From positions 806,001 through 870,000 of the forward strand of contig NZ_JACBYQ010000002.1 of the NCBI RefSeq assembly GCF_013408295.1: 64,000 bases of DNA. The letters run 5' to 3'. The translations under genes and the position numbers were made by a program. The stretch comes from Psychromicrobium silvestre (lineage in GTDB: Bacteria > Actinomycetota > Actinomycetes > Actinomycetales > Micrococcaceae). The notes beneath the pieces are model-generated. The model saw only the letters and a program-made list of their open reading frames with translations, searched no databases and was not told the DNA's origin. Shown here piece by piece: positions 21,088-30,251 of the stretch; position 1 is the stretch's first letter, and each line of letters opens with the position of its first letter.

Positions 21088-22377
21088 ATGAAGTTAGCCA
21101 AAGTACTCGCCCCGGCTCTTACCGTGGGCATACTGGCGATCAGCCTGACTGCTTGTGGTGGGGGCAGTTCAAGCACATCTACCGGTGGTGGACTGAGCGG
21201 AGACGCTGCGAACAATCTCGATGATCGTGGCCCCATCACCTACGTCCAAGGCAAAGACAACTCGAACGTCGCCCAGCCGATCGTGGATAAGTGGAACGCT
21301 GCTCACCCGGATCAGAAGGTCACGCTCAAGGAGCAAACCGATAAAGCCGATCAGCAGCACGATGATCTGGTGCAGAACTTGCAGACCAAGAACGTCAATT
21401 ACGACGTGATGAGCGTGGACGTGGTCTGGACCGCAGAATTCGCCGCCAAGGGCTGGTTGCAGCCCTTGAAGGACAAAATGGCGCTCGACACCGCGGGTAT
21501 GCTTCCGGCTACGGTCAAGGCTGGAACTTACAACGGAACCCTGTATGCCGCCCCGCAGAACTCCGACGGTGCACTGCTTTACTACCGCAAGGATCTAGTA
21601 CCGACTGCGCCGAAGACTTGGGCTGACATGATGAGCATGTGCTCCATCGCCAAGGCCAAGGGTATTGATTGCTACGCGGGGCAGTACGCACAGTACGAAG
21701 GTCTTACGGTGAACGCTTCGGAGGCCATTAACTCCACCGGCGGACAGGTCATCGGCGACGACGGCAAGGTCGCTATCGATTCAGATAAGGCTAAGGCTGG
21801 TCTGCAGAATTTGGTCACCGCCTACAAGGATGGCAACATCCCGACCCAGGCAATCACCTATCAGGAAGAGCAAGGCAGGCAGTCCTTCGAGGACGGCAAA
21901 CTCCTGTTTATGCGTAACTGGCCTTATGTCTACAACTTGGCCAAGACCGATGCCACCAGCAAGGTAAAAGACACCTTTGGCATCGCTCCTATCCCCGGAG
22001 AGAGTGGCCCCGGTGCCTCGACCCTGGGTGGACACCAACTCGGTATCAGCGTCTACTCGAAGCACAAGGCAACCGCCCTGGACTTCGTGAAGTTCGTGAC
22101 CAGCTCCGAGATCCAGAAGTTCTATGCACTGCAGGGCTCCTTGGCTCCCGTGCTCAGCGCACTCTATGACGATTCTGAGCTGACCGCCAAGCTGGCGTAC
22201 CTGCCGGTGCTCAAGACCTCTATCGAGAATGCGGTGCCGCGCCCGGTAACCCCGTTCTACCCAGCCGTAACGAAGGCCATCCAAGACAATGCCTATGCTG
22301 CGATCAAGGGAGATAAAACCGTCGATGCGGCGATCTCCGATATGAAGACAGCAATGGAATCAGCAGGCGTCAAGTAG
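21088..22377 (+). CDS. CUT1 sugar-binding lipoprotein (trehalose/maltose type)
   Basis: Binding protein of the second importer, 429 residues. I prefer the ATG at 21088, seven bases after GAGGAG; the ATG at 21082 is too close to it. The N-terminus is a lipoprotein signal ending in LTAC, followed by a Gly/Ser linker. The body (NSNVAQPIVDKWNAAHPDQK, MSVDVVWTAEFAAKGWLQPL) resembles LpqY/ThuE-type trehalose and maltose binding proteins. It is separated from its permeases by 127 bp containing a strong hairpin, which would favour higher binding-protein expression. Confidence 0.9.
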   Translation: MKLAKVLAPALTVGILAISLTACGGGSSSTSTGGGLSGDAANNLDDRGPITYVQGKDNSNVAQPIVDKWNAAHPDQKVTLKEQTDKADQQHDDLVQNLQTKNVNYDVMSVDVVWTAEFAAKGWLQPLKDKMALDTAGMLPATVKAGTYNGTLYAAPQNSDGALLYYRKDLVPTAPKTWADMMSMCSIAKAKGIDCYAGQYAQYEGLTVNASEAINSTGGQVIGDDGKVAIDSDKAKAGLQNLVTAYKDGNIPTQAITYQEEQGRQSFEDGKLLFMRNWPYVYNLAKTDATSKVKDTFGIAPIPGESGPGASTLGGHQLGISVYSKHKATALDFVKFVTSSEIQKFYALQGSLAPVLSALYDDSELTAKLAYLPVLKTSIENAVPRPVTPFYPAVTKAIQDNAYAAIKGDKTVDAAISDMKTAMESAGVK

Positions 22378-22391
22378 TACCAACGCGTTCG

Positions 22392-22430
22392 GGTTGGTGT
22401 GGGGACCTTATCGAGGTCGCCACACCAACC
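22392..22430 (+). terminator. Intra-operon hairpin between binding protein and permeases
   Basis: A 17-bp stem with one G-G mismatch (outer arm GGTTGGTGTGG pairing with CCACACCAACC) and a five-base loop starts 15 bp after the binding-protein stop. It lacks a T-run, so partial termination or 3' protection of the upstream transcript is more likely than full termination. Confidence 0.7.
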
Positions 22431-22504
22431 TCATCACTATTGAGCATTGAATAACACCTTTAGGCCTAGCCCGCACTTGAGAGTCCGGGATCGAAGGAGG
22501 GGGC

Positions 22505-23533
22505 ATGTCCATCGCTGCACATGACACCGATCCACAAGCCGAGGCAGCCGATTCGGGCCGCCGTAACAAGAAGAAGAATTCGGAAGCACGTCCCGAAAAA
22601 ATGCAGAACGCGTGGGCGGCCTGGTTACTGGCCCCCACCATCCTGCTGCTGTTGGTAGTGATCGGTTACCCGGTCATCTCCGCCATCGTAATGTCCTTTA
22701 GCAAGGATGCGGGCCTGGACGCCAATGGCTTCTTCGTCCAAGGCGGAGCTGCTGGGTTCAGTAACTATTTCGCCTGGCTTTTCCAGCAATGTTCCGCCCC
22801 GGACGGCGGTACCGCGGCCTGTGCCCCCGGACAGCTGGGCTCTCAGTTCTGGTCAGCCACGGGCAATACCTTCTTCTTCACCATTGTCACTGTCGCCTTA
22901 GAGACCATTATCGGTTTCTGGATGGCCATCATCATGGCTCGTACCTTCCGTGGACGCGGTCTGGTCCGTGCTGCGATCTTGGTACCTTGGGCGATCCCGA
23001 CGGCCGTTACCGCCAAGCTGTTCTTCTTCATGTTCGCTTTCGACGGCGTGATCAACAAGATGCTCGGCACCCAGATCCTGTGGACCGGCTCCGAGTGGCC
23101 GTCAAAATGGGCGATCATCATCTCGGACACTTGGAAGACCACGCCCTTTATGGCCTTGCTGATTCTGGCTGGCCTGCAGATGATTCCGGCTGAGGTCTAC
23201 GAGGCGGCCAAGGTGGACGGTGCCAACGCCTGGCAGCGCTTCCGGATGATTACCCTGCCGATGGTCAAGCCGGCTCTTATGGTCGCCATCCTGTTCCGTA
23301 CCTTGGACGCGCTGAGAATGTTCGATCTGCCCTATATCTTGACCGGTGGCGCGAATAACACCGATACCCTCTCGATCTTGGTAGTCCAGCAGATCAGGCA
23401 GGGTTACAACTCAGCCTCAGCTCTGTCCACCATTACATTCATTATTATCTTCCTGGTCGCCTTTATCTTCGTTAGATTCCTCGGCGCCAATGCATTCCAA
23501 TCGTCCACCGGGAAAAAGAAGGCTGCGAAATGA
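22505..23533 (+). CDS. Sugar ABC transporter permease (MalF/SugA type)
   Basis: A 342-residue membrane protein with a Lys-rich cytoplasmic N-terminus of about 35 residues, then six predicted helices. The EAA loop is YEAAKVDGANAWQRFRMITL. A perfect GGAGGGGG-type ribosome site precedes the ATG. It overlaps the next permease by 4 bp. Confidence 0.92.
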   Translation: MSIAAHDTDPQAEAADSGRRNKKKNSEARPEKMQNAWAAWLLAPTILLLLVVIGYPVISAIVMSFSKDAGLDANGFFVQGGAAGFSNYFAWLFQQCSAPDGGTAACAPGQLGSQFWSATGNTFFFTIVTVALETIIGFWMAIIMARTFRGRGLVRAAILVPWAIPTAVTAKLFFFMFAFDGVINKMLGTQILWTGSEWPSKWAIIISDTWKTTPFMALLILAGLQMIPAEVYEAAKVDGANAWQRFRMITLPMVKPALMVAILFRTLDALRMFDLPYILTGGANNTDTLSILVVQQIRQGYNSASALSTITFIIIFLVAFIFVRFLGANAFQSSTGKKKAAK

Positions 23534-24399
23534 GCTCGGTAAATATTCCCGTCAATGCCAAGTCCACCAACCGCACTCGCTGGGCGCAGACCAGAACTTA
23601 TATCAGCGCCGGAATCATCGTGCTATGGTGCCTGGCACCCTTCTACTGGATGATGGCGACGGCCTTCCGGCCTTCCGATTCCACCTTTGAAATGTCCTTT
23701 TGGCCAAGCAATGCTACTTGGGAGAATTTCACCACGGCCTTCGCCGAGGACCGGGGCAACCATTTCGGTCTAAACCTCTTCAATAGCTTGTTGATCGGTG
23801 CGATAGTTACCATAGTCGCCCTGCTGGTGGGGGTCTTCGCGGCCTATGCTCTAGCCCGACTGAACTTCCGTTTCAAGTTCGTGATCTTGGGACTTATCTT
23901 GGGTGCTTCGATGTTCCCAGGCGTTGCGCTGATTACACCGCTCTTCCAGCTCTTTACTGATTGGGGTTGGATTGGCACTTATCAGGCGCTGATCTTGCCG
24001 AACATTTCCTTCGTGTTGCCGTTGACGGTCTACACGCTGGTCTCCTTCTTCCGGGAAATGCCCTGGGAGCTCGAGGAAGCGGCCCGAGTGGACGGCGCTA
24101 CCCAGGGACAGGCCTTTCGCAAGGTGATCATGCCTTTGGCTGCTCCGGCGATTTTCACCACGGCGATTCTGGCTTTTATCGCCTCCTGGAACGAATTCCT
24201 GATCGCCAGCCAGCTCTCGAATGACGCCACTAAGACAGTTACCGTTGCCATCGCTTCCTTCGCGGGAGCTCAGCCGCACCAGGAGCCGTACACGGCGGTG
24301 ATGGCAGCCGGTACCATTGTCACTGTTCCACTAGTGATCTTGGTGTTGGTCTTCCAACGGAAGATCGTCGCTGGTCTAACTGCGGGCGGCGTGAAGTGA
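23530..24399 (+). CDS. Sugar ABC transporter permease (MalG/SugB type)
   Basis: A 289-residue partner permease with six predicted helices and the EAA loop EEAARVDGATQGQAFRKVIM. It overlaps the genes on both sides by 4 bp. As in the other two importers of this window, no ATPase gene follows. Confidence 0.92.
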   Translation: MSSVNIPVNAKSTNRTRWAQTRTYISAGIIVLWCLAPFYWMMATAFRPSDSTFEMSFWPSNATWENFTTAFAEDRGNHFGLNLFNSLLIGAIVTIVALLVGVFAAYALARLNFRFKFVILGLILGASMFPGVALITPLFQLFTDWGWIGTYQALILPNISFVLPLTVYTLVSFFREMPWELEEAARVDGATQGQAFRKVIMPLAAPAIFTTAILAFIASWNEFLIASQLSNDATKTVTVAIASFAGAQPHQEPYTAVMAAGTIVTVPLVILVLVFQRKIVAGLTAGGVK

Positions 24400-24638
24400 G
24401 AAGGCCCGAAGCTATGGAACCGCCGCGAAGCCGTGCGGCCGAGCAGGTTGATATCGGTATCGGCTTCATCGGGTTCTGGGCGCTGATCTTGCTGGTCACG
24501 GTGCTCTGGCAGGAGCTGAGCGGGAGTTCAGCGCTGGGTTGGGCGCTCGTGCTGGCTGCCTCGGTTCTAGTGCTAGCCAGTCTCTTCCGGCTGCGTTATA
24601 AGGTGCAACGCCGGGATCAGCAGCAGGGTAAAGACTAG
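24396..24638 (+). CDS. Small two-helix membrane protein of unknown function
   Basis: An 80-residue protein starting at GTG in a GTGA overlap with the permease gene; an ATG at 24414 is an alternative. Two membrane segments (about residues 20-38 and 46-64) are followed by a charged tail RRDQQQGKD. I do not recognise a family. Its coupling to the importer suggests a transporter-associated or stability role, which is inference. Confidence 0.65.
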   Translation: MRRPEAMEPPRSRAAEQVDIGIGFIGFWALILLVTVLWQELSGSSALGWALVLAASVLVLASLFRLRYKVQRRDQQQGKD

Positions 24639-24686
24639 CCGTAGGAACATCGACTCGGGGGAACACAGCAGCAAGGGGAGGGCATC

Positions 24687-25700
24687 ATCGCGAGCAGCAT
24701 CGAGGACGTCGCCGCTGCGGCGAAGGTCTCCACCGCAACGGTTTCCCGGGCTATCCGGGGGCTGCCCAGGGTGAGTCCGCAGACCCGAGAACGCATTCTG
24801 GCCATCGCCTCGGAGATGGGCTATGTGGCGTCCTCGGCAGCGAGCGGGCTGGCTACCGGGCGAACCCGGACCGTGGGGGTGCTGGCACCCTATGTCAGCC
24901 GCTGGTTCTTCTCCCGAGCCATTGAGGGCGTCGATATCGCCCTGCAGGAGAATCAGTACAACCTAATGCTGATTAATCTCGGCGGCTACGGCGGTAACCG
25001 GGAACGTCTCTTCGAGCACACCATGCTGCGCAAACAGATCGACGCACTCGTGGTGCTCTGCCTAGGCTTGCAACCTTCAGAACTGGAGCATCTGCACCTG
25101 ACCGAAATCCCACTGGTTGCCGTTGGCGGCCCGGTCAAGGGTTTCCACCAGGTCTGCATCGATGATTATCAGGCCGCGCAGTTAGCCACTAAGCACCTGA
25201 TTGAACTGGGGCATCGTCGGATTGCCCAGGTGCTCGGCGACGATAAGGACGAGGTTGACTTCGCGGTCCCGAAACTCAGAGACCGGGCCTTTGAAGAGAC
25301 GCTGCTCGCGGCCGGTCTACGATTTGAACCGGGCTGGGAGCTCAATGGTGACTTCACCGTAGCCGGTGGAGTTCGCGCGGCAGCGCAGCTCTTCGATGCT
25401 CCGGGCGAGAAGCCCACTGCGGTTTTCTGCGCCTCGGATGAGATGGCTCTCGGCGTCATAATGGAGGCGCAACGCCGAGGCATCCGGGTACCGCAAGAGC
25501 TATCGGTGGTTGGTATTGATAACCATGAATTTGCCGAGGCTGCCGGGCTGACCACGGTGGCACAGAACCCCGTGGAACAGGGGCGTCTGGCGGCGGATAT
25601 GTTGATCAAGGAGCTCGACGGCGCCGTTGGTACCGTGCGCAGTGTGGCCGCGCCCTTCGAACTCCTGGTTCGCTCAAGCACAGCGCCGCCGTCGAGGTAA
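24687..25700 (+). CDS. LacI-family regulator, apparent ATC start
   Basis: Predicted repressor of the alpha-glucosidase/importer pair. The complete LacI HTH (SIEDVAAAAKVSTATVSRAI) is encoded from 24696, upstream of the first GTG at 24771. In this frame no ATG, GTG or TTG exists between the stop at 24642 and 24771. A strong GGGGAGGG site at 24675-24682 is followed by two ATC codons at 24684 and 24687; the second is better spaced. Starting there gives 337 residues, the normal family length, with an intact sensor domain. Starting at 24771 would delete the recognition helix. An undetected sequence error is the alternative. Confidence 0.8.
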   Translation: MASSIEDVAAAAKVSTATVSRAIRGLPRVSPQTRERILAIASEMGYVASSAASGLATGRTRTVGVLAPYVSRWFFSRAIEGVDIALQENQYNLMLINLGGYGGNRERLFEHTMLRKQIDALVVLCLGLQPSELEHLHLTEIPLVAVGGPVKGFHQVCIDDYQAAQLATKHLIELGHRRIAQVLGDDKDEVDFAVPKLRDRAFEETLLAAGLRFEPGWELNGDFTVAGGVRAAAQLFDAPGEKPTAVFCASDEMALGVIMEAQRRGIRVPQELSVVGIDNHEFAEAAGLTTVAQNPVEQGRLAADMLIKELDGAVGTVRSVAAPFELLVRSSTAPPSR

Positions 25701-25827
25701 CCAGCCGCGCCAAACTGGGAAAACGCTGTTAATCTGGCTTTACTCTGAACCCGGGCTCGGCGCGCCCCGTAGTCGTGGTTGTTAGCCGGACTCCACAAGA
25801 GTCCATACGACTAAAGGAGCACGCCTT

Positions 25828-26262
25828 ATGGCGAAGACATCAAACTCAGCACATCTCGGATTGATCCTGTTACGTCTGGTAACCGGTCTGATTTTCGCCT
25901 TGCATGGCTGGCAGAAGTTCAACAGTGGCATTGAATCTACCGCCCAGGGTTTCGGCTCGATGGGAGTCCCGGCACCCGAGCTGATGGCCCCGTTTGTGGC
26001 CGGACTTGAATTCATCGGGGGCTTGGCGCTCATCGTGGGGTTGCTCAGCAAGCCGATCGCGGTGCTGCTGGTGGCCGATATGATCGGCGCAGCTTTCCTG
26101 GTACACCTGCCGCAGGGATTTTTTGCCACCGATGGTGGTTTTGAATACGTGCTGGCGCTTGCCGCGATGGCAGGCACCCTGGCTCTGACTGGCCCCGGGA
26201 AATTCAGTATTGACGCCCTGCTCTTCGGCCGAAGCAAGCGCCTCAAGGCGGTACTTGCCTAA
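25828..26262 (+). CDS. DoxX-family membrane protein
   Basis: A 144-residue protein with four predicted membrane helices and the DoxX signature LGLILLRLVTGLIFALHGWQ at residues 11-30. It starts after AAAGGAGC. Family members are linked to thiol or quinone redox balance in some actinobacteria (the DoxX of the mycobacterial membrane oxidoreductase complex). It stands alone here and is convergent with the next gene after 15 bp. Confidence 0.85.
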   Translation: MAKTSNSAHLGLILLRLVTGLIFALHGWQKFNSGIESTAQGFGSMGVPAPELMAPFVAGLEFIGGLALIVGLLSKPIAVLLVADMIGAAFLVHLPQGFFATDGGFEYVLALAAMAGTLALTGPGKFSIDALLFGRSKRLKAVLA

Positions 26263-26277
26263 GCGGCGGATGGGGTT

Positions 26278-27111
26278 CTAGGAAGCCCGAGAAAGCTGCC
26301 GGATAGGGATCCACCGGGAGGCGAGCCGCCGATATGCTGCGGCCGCCCCGGTGAGATCTCCTTCGGCTAGGCATTCCAGACCCACCCGAACATCCGTAGG
26401 CGATTCATCCGGATAGATCCGGTCGGCAATGGCACCATAATCCAACTCAACAGCCGCCTGGTGGCTGACACCGCTCAGCCAGTCCTGTAGTTCGCGTAAT
26501 TCCTCGAGCAAATCCAGCTCGGGAGCGGTGACTTCCAGATTTTCAATCCCGGCTGCTAGGCGCTGTTGCGCTACCGATACGGGCGTCTGCACCCGAACTG
26601 TAATCACGCGGCTGCGAGATTCCACCACCTCGGTACGGTCAGCCTCGGAAACCACCACGAACCAGCCGAAGGGGATGCCCCAGCTGGAGGAGCGGGTCAG
26701 GCTGCGCTGCCCGGTACTACCTTGATGTACCCGCTGCTGGACTTCCTGCAGCATCTCAGACTCGAAGACCGTGTTGGCGAGCTTCGCAATTGGACCAGCT
26801 TGTAACTGCTCCAGGGCGGCAAGCGAGCGGGGCAGAACCTGATTGAGATTGAATAGCACCGGACCGTCGTCGAGCAATTGCAGGCTGCGGACCCGCTCAC
26901 TGGAAGCCTCCGGGAAGGGTTGTGCTCGGATCACCCGGTGTAAGGAATCGCCAAGTTCTTGCAGATCTGCGCGCATCCTGTCCTCCAGGGGAGGGGCGCT
27001 GCGGTTAATGAACTGCTGCTCGGCCGCGCTGAACTCGCTCAGCGGGAGGTAGAGCCGCAAGGTGGAGAGATACGGTAGATTGCTGTGCCCTAAGTACAGC
27101 TCCCTGGACAC
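26278..27111 (-). CDS. Hypothetical protein coupled to exonuclease III
   Basis: A 277-residue soluble protein that I cannot assign to a family. The GTG at 27111 overlaps the stop of the upstream exonuclease gene by one base (TAGTG), and reading further upstream enters the exonuclease gene in another frame. Visible features are a hydrophobic core segment WGIPFGWFVVVSEADRTEVV near residue 145, an acidic Leu-rich segment PELDLLEELRELQDWLSG, and a helical C-terminus (YRRLASRW). Its coupling suggests co-expression with repair, but this may be only positional. Confidence 0.75.
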   Translation of the reverse strand: MSRELYLGHSNLPYLSTLRLYLPLSEFSAAEQQFINRSAPPLEDRMRADLQELGDSLHRVIRAQPFPEASSERVRSLQLLDDGPVLFNLNQVLPRSLAALEQLQAGPIAKLANTVFESEMLQEVQQRVHQGSTGQRSLTRSSSWGIPFGWFVVVSEADRTEVVESRSRVITVRVQTPVSVAQQRLAAGIENLEVTAPELDLLEELRELQDWLSGVSHQAAVELDYGAIADRIYPDESPTDVRVGLECLAEGDLTGAAAAYRRLASRWIPIRQLSRAS

Positions 27112-27914
27112 TAGCTCAGCTCGACAATCACCGGAGTGTGGTCCGAAGCGCCCTTGCCTTTGCGCTCCTCGCGGTCGATCTGGGTGTCGGCGACCCGGGT
27201 GGCGAGGGCTGGTGAAGCCATCACGAAGTCGATGCGCATGCCCTCCTTTTTGGGGAAGCGCAATTGCTTGTAATCCCAATAGGTGTAGACACCAGGTCCC
27301 GGGTGTTGAGGACGCACGACGTCGATGAAGCCGGTGCTTTCGAAAGCTTGGAATGCCGCACGTTCCGGAGCGCTGATATGAGTCAGGCCCTCGTCGATGA
27401 AGTACTGAACATCCCAAACATCCTCATCTTTAGGAGCGATGTTCCAGTCGCCCACCAGCGCAATCTGAGCCTGCGGATCGGCGGCCAACCAGCCCTTAGC
27501 CTCTTCGTTGAGTACTCGCAGCCACTCCAATTTGTAGGGCATATGTGGATCATCGAGAGCCCGGCCGTTGGGCACATAGAGACTCCAGATTCGCACCCCA
27601 CCACACGTGGCTGCGATGGCACGGGCTTCCTGTTCCGGGGCCACCTCACCCTTGCCGAAGGCGGGCTGGCCGGGGAAGGTGCGCTGCACGTCGTCGAGCC
27701 CCACCTTGGAGGCAATCGCTACGCCGTTCCACTGGCTGAAACCGAAGTGCGCCACTTCGTAACCGTTGTTTTCGAAGAGCTCCCAGGGGAAGTTCTCATC
27801 CTTGCATTTGGTCTCTTGGATAGCGAGCACATCGATATCCGTGCGGCGCAGCCAGTCTTCGACGCGGTCGGCTCGGGCTCGCAGCGAGTTCACATTCCAG
27901 GTGGCAATCTTCAC
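27111..27914 (-). CDS. xth: Exodeoxyribonuclease III
   Basis: AP endonuclease/3'-5' exonuclease of base excision repair, 267 residues, the normal length. Family motifs run in order: IATWNVNSLRARADRVEDWL at the N-terminus, IQETKCKDENFP with the metal Glu, VGDWNIAPKDEDVWD, and the terminal KGASDHTPVIVEL with the catalytic Asp-His. It is the upstream partner of the coupled hypothetical gene. Confidence 0.95.
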   Translation of the reverse strand: MKIATWNVNSLRARADRVEDWLRRTDIDVLAIQETKCKDENFPWELFENNGYEVAHFGFSQWNGVAIASKVGLDDVQRTFPGQPAFGKGEVAPEQEARAIAATCGGVRIWSLYVPNGRALDDPHMPYKLEWLRVLNEEAKGWLAADPQAQIALVGDWNIAPKDEDVWDVQYFIDEGLTHISAPERAAFQAFESTGFIDVVRPQHPGPGVYTYWDYKQLRFPKKEGMRIDFVMASPALATRVADTQIDREERKGKGASDHTPVIVELS

Positions 27915-27957
27915 CCTTCCAACATACCCGTTTTCATTACCGCTTTAGCGAAGGGAG

Positions 27958-29556
27958 TTATTTGCTCCGGTTCCGGGTGACCACCAGCAGCACAATGGCA
28001 CTCAGCGCCAGCTGGATCGGCAGCAGCAGATCCGCGGCGGCACCCGCAATCAAGCTAATCAAGACCGGGGCCAGTACAATCGCCGCCAGATCCGGCCCGG
28101 CCAGGAATTGAGCGGCCACTCCGGCCGGTAGCGCGCCACTGGGGGTGGCAATCGCGGGTTGGCTCCAGTCAGCAGCCTTCTTATAGGCTCCCCGCAATGC
28201 GGCTCCGGCCAACGCCGGTCCCGCCAGCAGGGCGGCCAGGAAGAAGGTCAGTGAGCCAACACCGGTAAGCCATAGCAAGCCGAAGGTCAGCGCGGCCCAG
28301 AGTAAAAGTAGGACGGCGGGTACCACCGCGTGCAGTTTGCGTACCGTGCCGGGGGCGAGCGGCAGCAATTCGTCCAGAATGGGATTGAGAGCATTGAGCT
28401 TGAGCGGGTTGGCAACCGAGGACACGGCCAGCAGGCCACAGATCAGTAGCAGGATGACCACAGGCCAAGGGCTATTACCGCCCATGAATGCCCTGCCAAT
28501 CGCGGGGATAACACCTAGCGCCGCCACCATCACCAGGCGACCTGGGTGACGGAAATAGCGCAACGCATCCGCGCGTAGCAGCACCGTTCCGGGTTCGGCG
28601 GCTAGCAAAAGCCGGGAGCGATTGCTGCGTTCGCCGGTCCTTTCGGCGGAGCCCAAGGAACTCGAGAGCGAGGTTGAATCCATTGACACGATGCTGCTGC
28701 GTACCAGCGAGGCGCGGGCGGAGTGCTCGCGCAGTGAGCGAGTAGTGATTCTAGGAACCCAGATCAGCGAAACGGGCAGCACTACGATGCCGATCGGGAG
28801 CAGTAGCGCGGCCCAGAGCTGCCCAGAGGCGGCTAGCACGGGCCAGCTGCTCGGCAGCGCCAGCAGCCAGTTTCCCAGCAATGGCAGACCCAAGGCAGAG
28901 AATAAGCCAAGTAGGGTGAGTGCGCCGAGCACGGCCATCACCAGGCGTCCGAGCAGAGTTCCCCAGGCGAAACTTTGTGCCAGTTGAGCCAGTACGAAGC
29001 CACAGAGGAAAAGGCCAGCATTGCTCGCCACAGCGAGGCCGATATTGGTGGGGCTCAGCACGGGTGATTCCAGCACAGCGAGCAGGCTGCCGAGCACGGC
29101 ACCCACCACGGTGACCAGGGCGGCCGAGCGTATGACGGCTGGCTGTAAGAGAGCGCGACGAGAGGCAGGCAGCGGGAGCAGCCACTGAGTATGCGGAGTG
29201 TCTAGATGGGCCGGGCCTAAACGGCTGGATAGCAGTACGGTTGCTGCCAGGGCGGCGAGCAGCACCACGGCCCAAGCTACTGGCCCGGGGACCAGGGGAT
29301 CGAGCTGCTGAACCAAATGGCTGTCGCTTGCCGAGGCTCCGGCAAGGTAGCTACTGCGGATGTTCCCGACCAACGAATAAGAGGCCACCAGCAGCACGGC
29401 GATGCCGAAAACCGTCGTATAGACCTCCCCGAACAGGGAGAAGAAGCCAACGGTTTGACGGCTCAGTGGGGCGTTACGAATATAGCGGCGCAGCTCCGAT
29501 GCGGAGAGTTCATCCTCTTCATTCGCCGGATGAGTTATAGCGAGCGGCTCACTCAT
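27958..29556 (-). CDS. Polytopic membrane protein, ABC-associated (DUF6297-like)
   Basis: A 532-residue protein with about ten or more predicted membrane helices, Leu/Ala rich, and a central cytoplasmic loop near residues 240-310. The ATG at 29556 overlaps the stop of the ABC ATPase gene by 4 bp. This pairing and length fit the DUF6297-type membrane subunits found next to ABC ATPases in Micrococcaceae, so it is probably the permease of the module. The substrate is unknown. Confidence 0.7.
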   Translation of the reverse strand: MSEPLAITHPANEEDELSASELRRYIRNAPLSRQTVGFFSLFGEVYTTVFGIAVLLVASYSLVGNIRSSYLAGASASDSHLVQQLDPLVPGPVAWAVVLLAALAATVLLSSRLGPAHLDTPHTQWLLPLPASRRALLQPAVIRSAALVTVVGAVLGSLLAVLESPVLSPTNIGLAVASNAGLFLCGFVLAQLAQSFAWGTLLGRLVMAVLGALTLLGLFSALGLPLLGNWLLALPSSWPVLAASGQLWAALLLPIGIVVLPVSLIWVPRITTRSLREHSARASLVRSSIVSMDSTSLSSSLGSAERTGERSNRSRLLLAAEPGTVLLRADALRYFRHPGRLVMVAALGVIPAIGRAFMGGNSPWPVVILLLICGLLAVSSVANPLKLNALNPILDELLPLAPGTVRKLHAVVPAVLLLLWAALTFGLLWLTGVGSLTFFLAALLAGPALAGAALRGAYKKAADWSQPAIATPSGALPAGVAAQFLAGPDLAAIVLAPVLISLIAGAAADLLLPIQLALSAIVLLVVTRNRSK

Positions 29557-30242
29557 GCGGGCATCGCCTGAATTCGCTCGGCTGCCTGTTGCGCGCTGAG
29601 CTTCTCCACGACGTCGGCGATATACAAGGCCTTCCGGGAGGCTGTGACCAAGAATTCGGGGTCGTGGGTGACCAGCAGCACGGTCTGTCCCTGTTTGGCG
29701 CACTGCGCCACCCGGGCCGCCAGAGCCCTGCGCATATGGGTGTCCAGGCGCTGTTCCGGTTCATCTAGGACCAGCAAGGAGCGCGGCCGAACAAAGGCCG
29801 AGGCCAGCAGCAGCCGGCGACGCTGGCCGGAGGAGAGGCTGGTGACTAAGGAGTGATCGTGCTCGGTGAGCTGGAAGAAATCAAGTTCTTGGTCCACGGC
29901 CGCAACCGGATCGCTGACCCCGTGTCCGGCAGCCACCATGGTGAGGTGTTCGCCCACGGTCAGCTCGGGGAAGAAGGCGTCGTCGTCGAAGACCAGGGCT
30001 GCGAGGCGACGGAAGTCCGCGCTGCGGTCATCGATTGCGGATTTATTGAGCAGCACCTTGCCAGCCAGCGGGTCCAGCTGCCCGACGACGGTGCGGAGTG
30101 CGGTGGATTTTCCTGCACCGTTGGGGCCGACCAGGGCGAGTGCCTCGCCGGAGACCTTGAAGGAGATCACTCCGCAGACTTGTTTCTTGCCGTAGCCGAC
30201 CTTGAGATCGGTGATATTGAGGGCTGCGGAACTTTGAGGCAT
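29553..30242 (-). CDS. ABC transporter ATP-binding protein
   Basis: A 229-residue ATPase with Walker A (GPNGAGKST), Q-loop region, signature LSSGQRRRL, Walker B (LLVLDEPEQ) and H-loop (LLVTHDPE). The size and motifs fit export-type or CcmA-like ATPases rather than a sugar-importer MsiK, which would be about 370 residues with a C-terminal regulatory domain. It is coupled to the membrane protein at 27958-29556. Confidence 0.92.
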   Translation of the reverse strand: MPQSSAALNITDLKVGYGKKQVCGVISFKVSGEALALVGPNGAGKSTALRTVVGQLDPLAGKVLLNKSAIDDRSADFRRLAALVFDDDAFFPELTVGEHLTMVAAGHGVSDPVAAVDQELDFFQLTEHDHSLVTSLSSGQRRRLLLASAFVRPRSLLVLDEPEQRLDTHMRRALAARVAQCAKQGQTVLLVTHDPEFLVTASRKALYIADVVEKLSAQQAAERIQAMPA

Positions 30243-30251
30243 GGTGCCATC

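Noticed and set aside
24771-25700. LacI regulator starting at the GTG at 24771
   Set aside because: It would remove most of the HTH, although the upstream frame codes it intact.
26278-27417. Longer version of the hypothetical gene running through xth
   Set aside because: The extra N-terminus is read antiframe to a highly conserved exonuclease gene and looks like noise.
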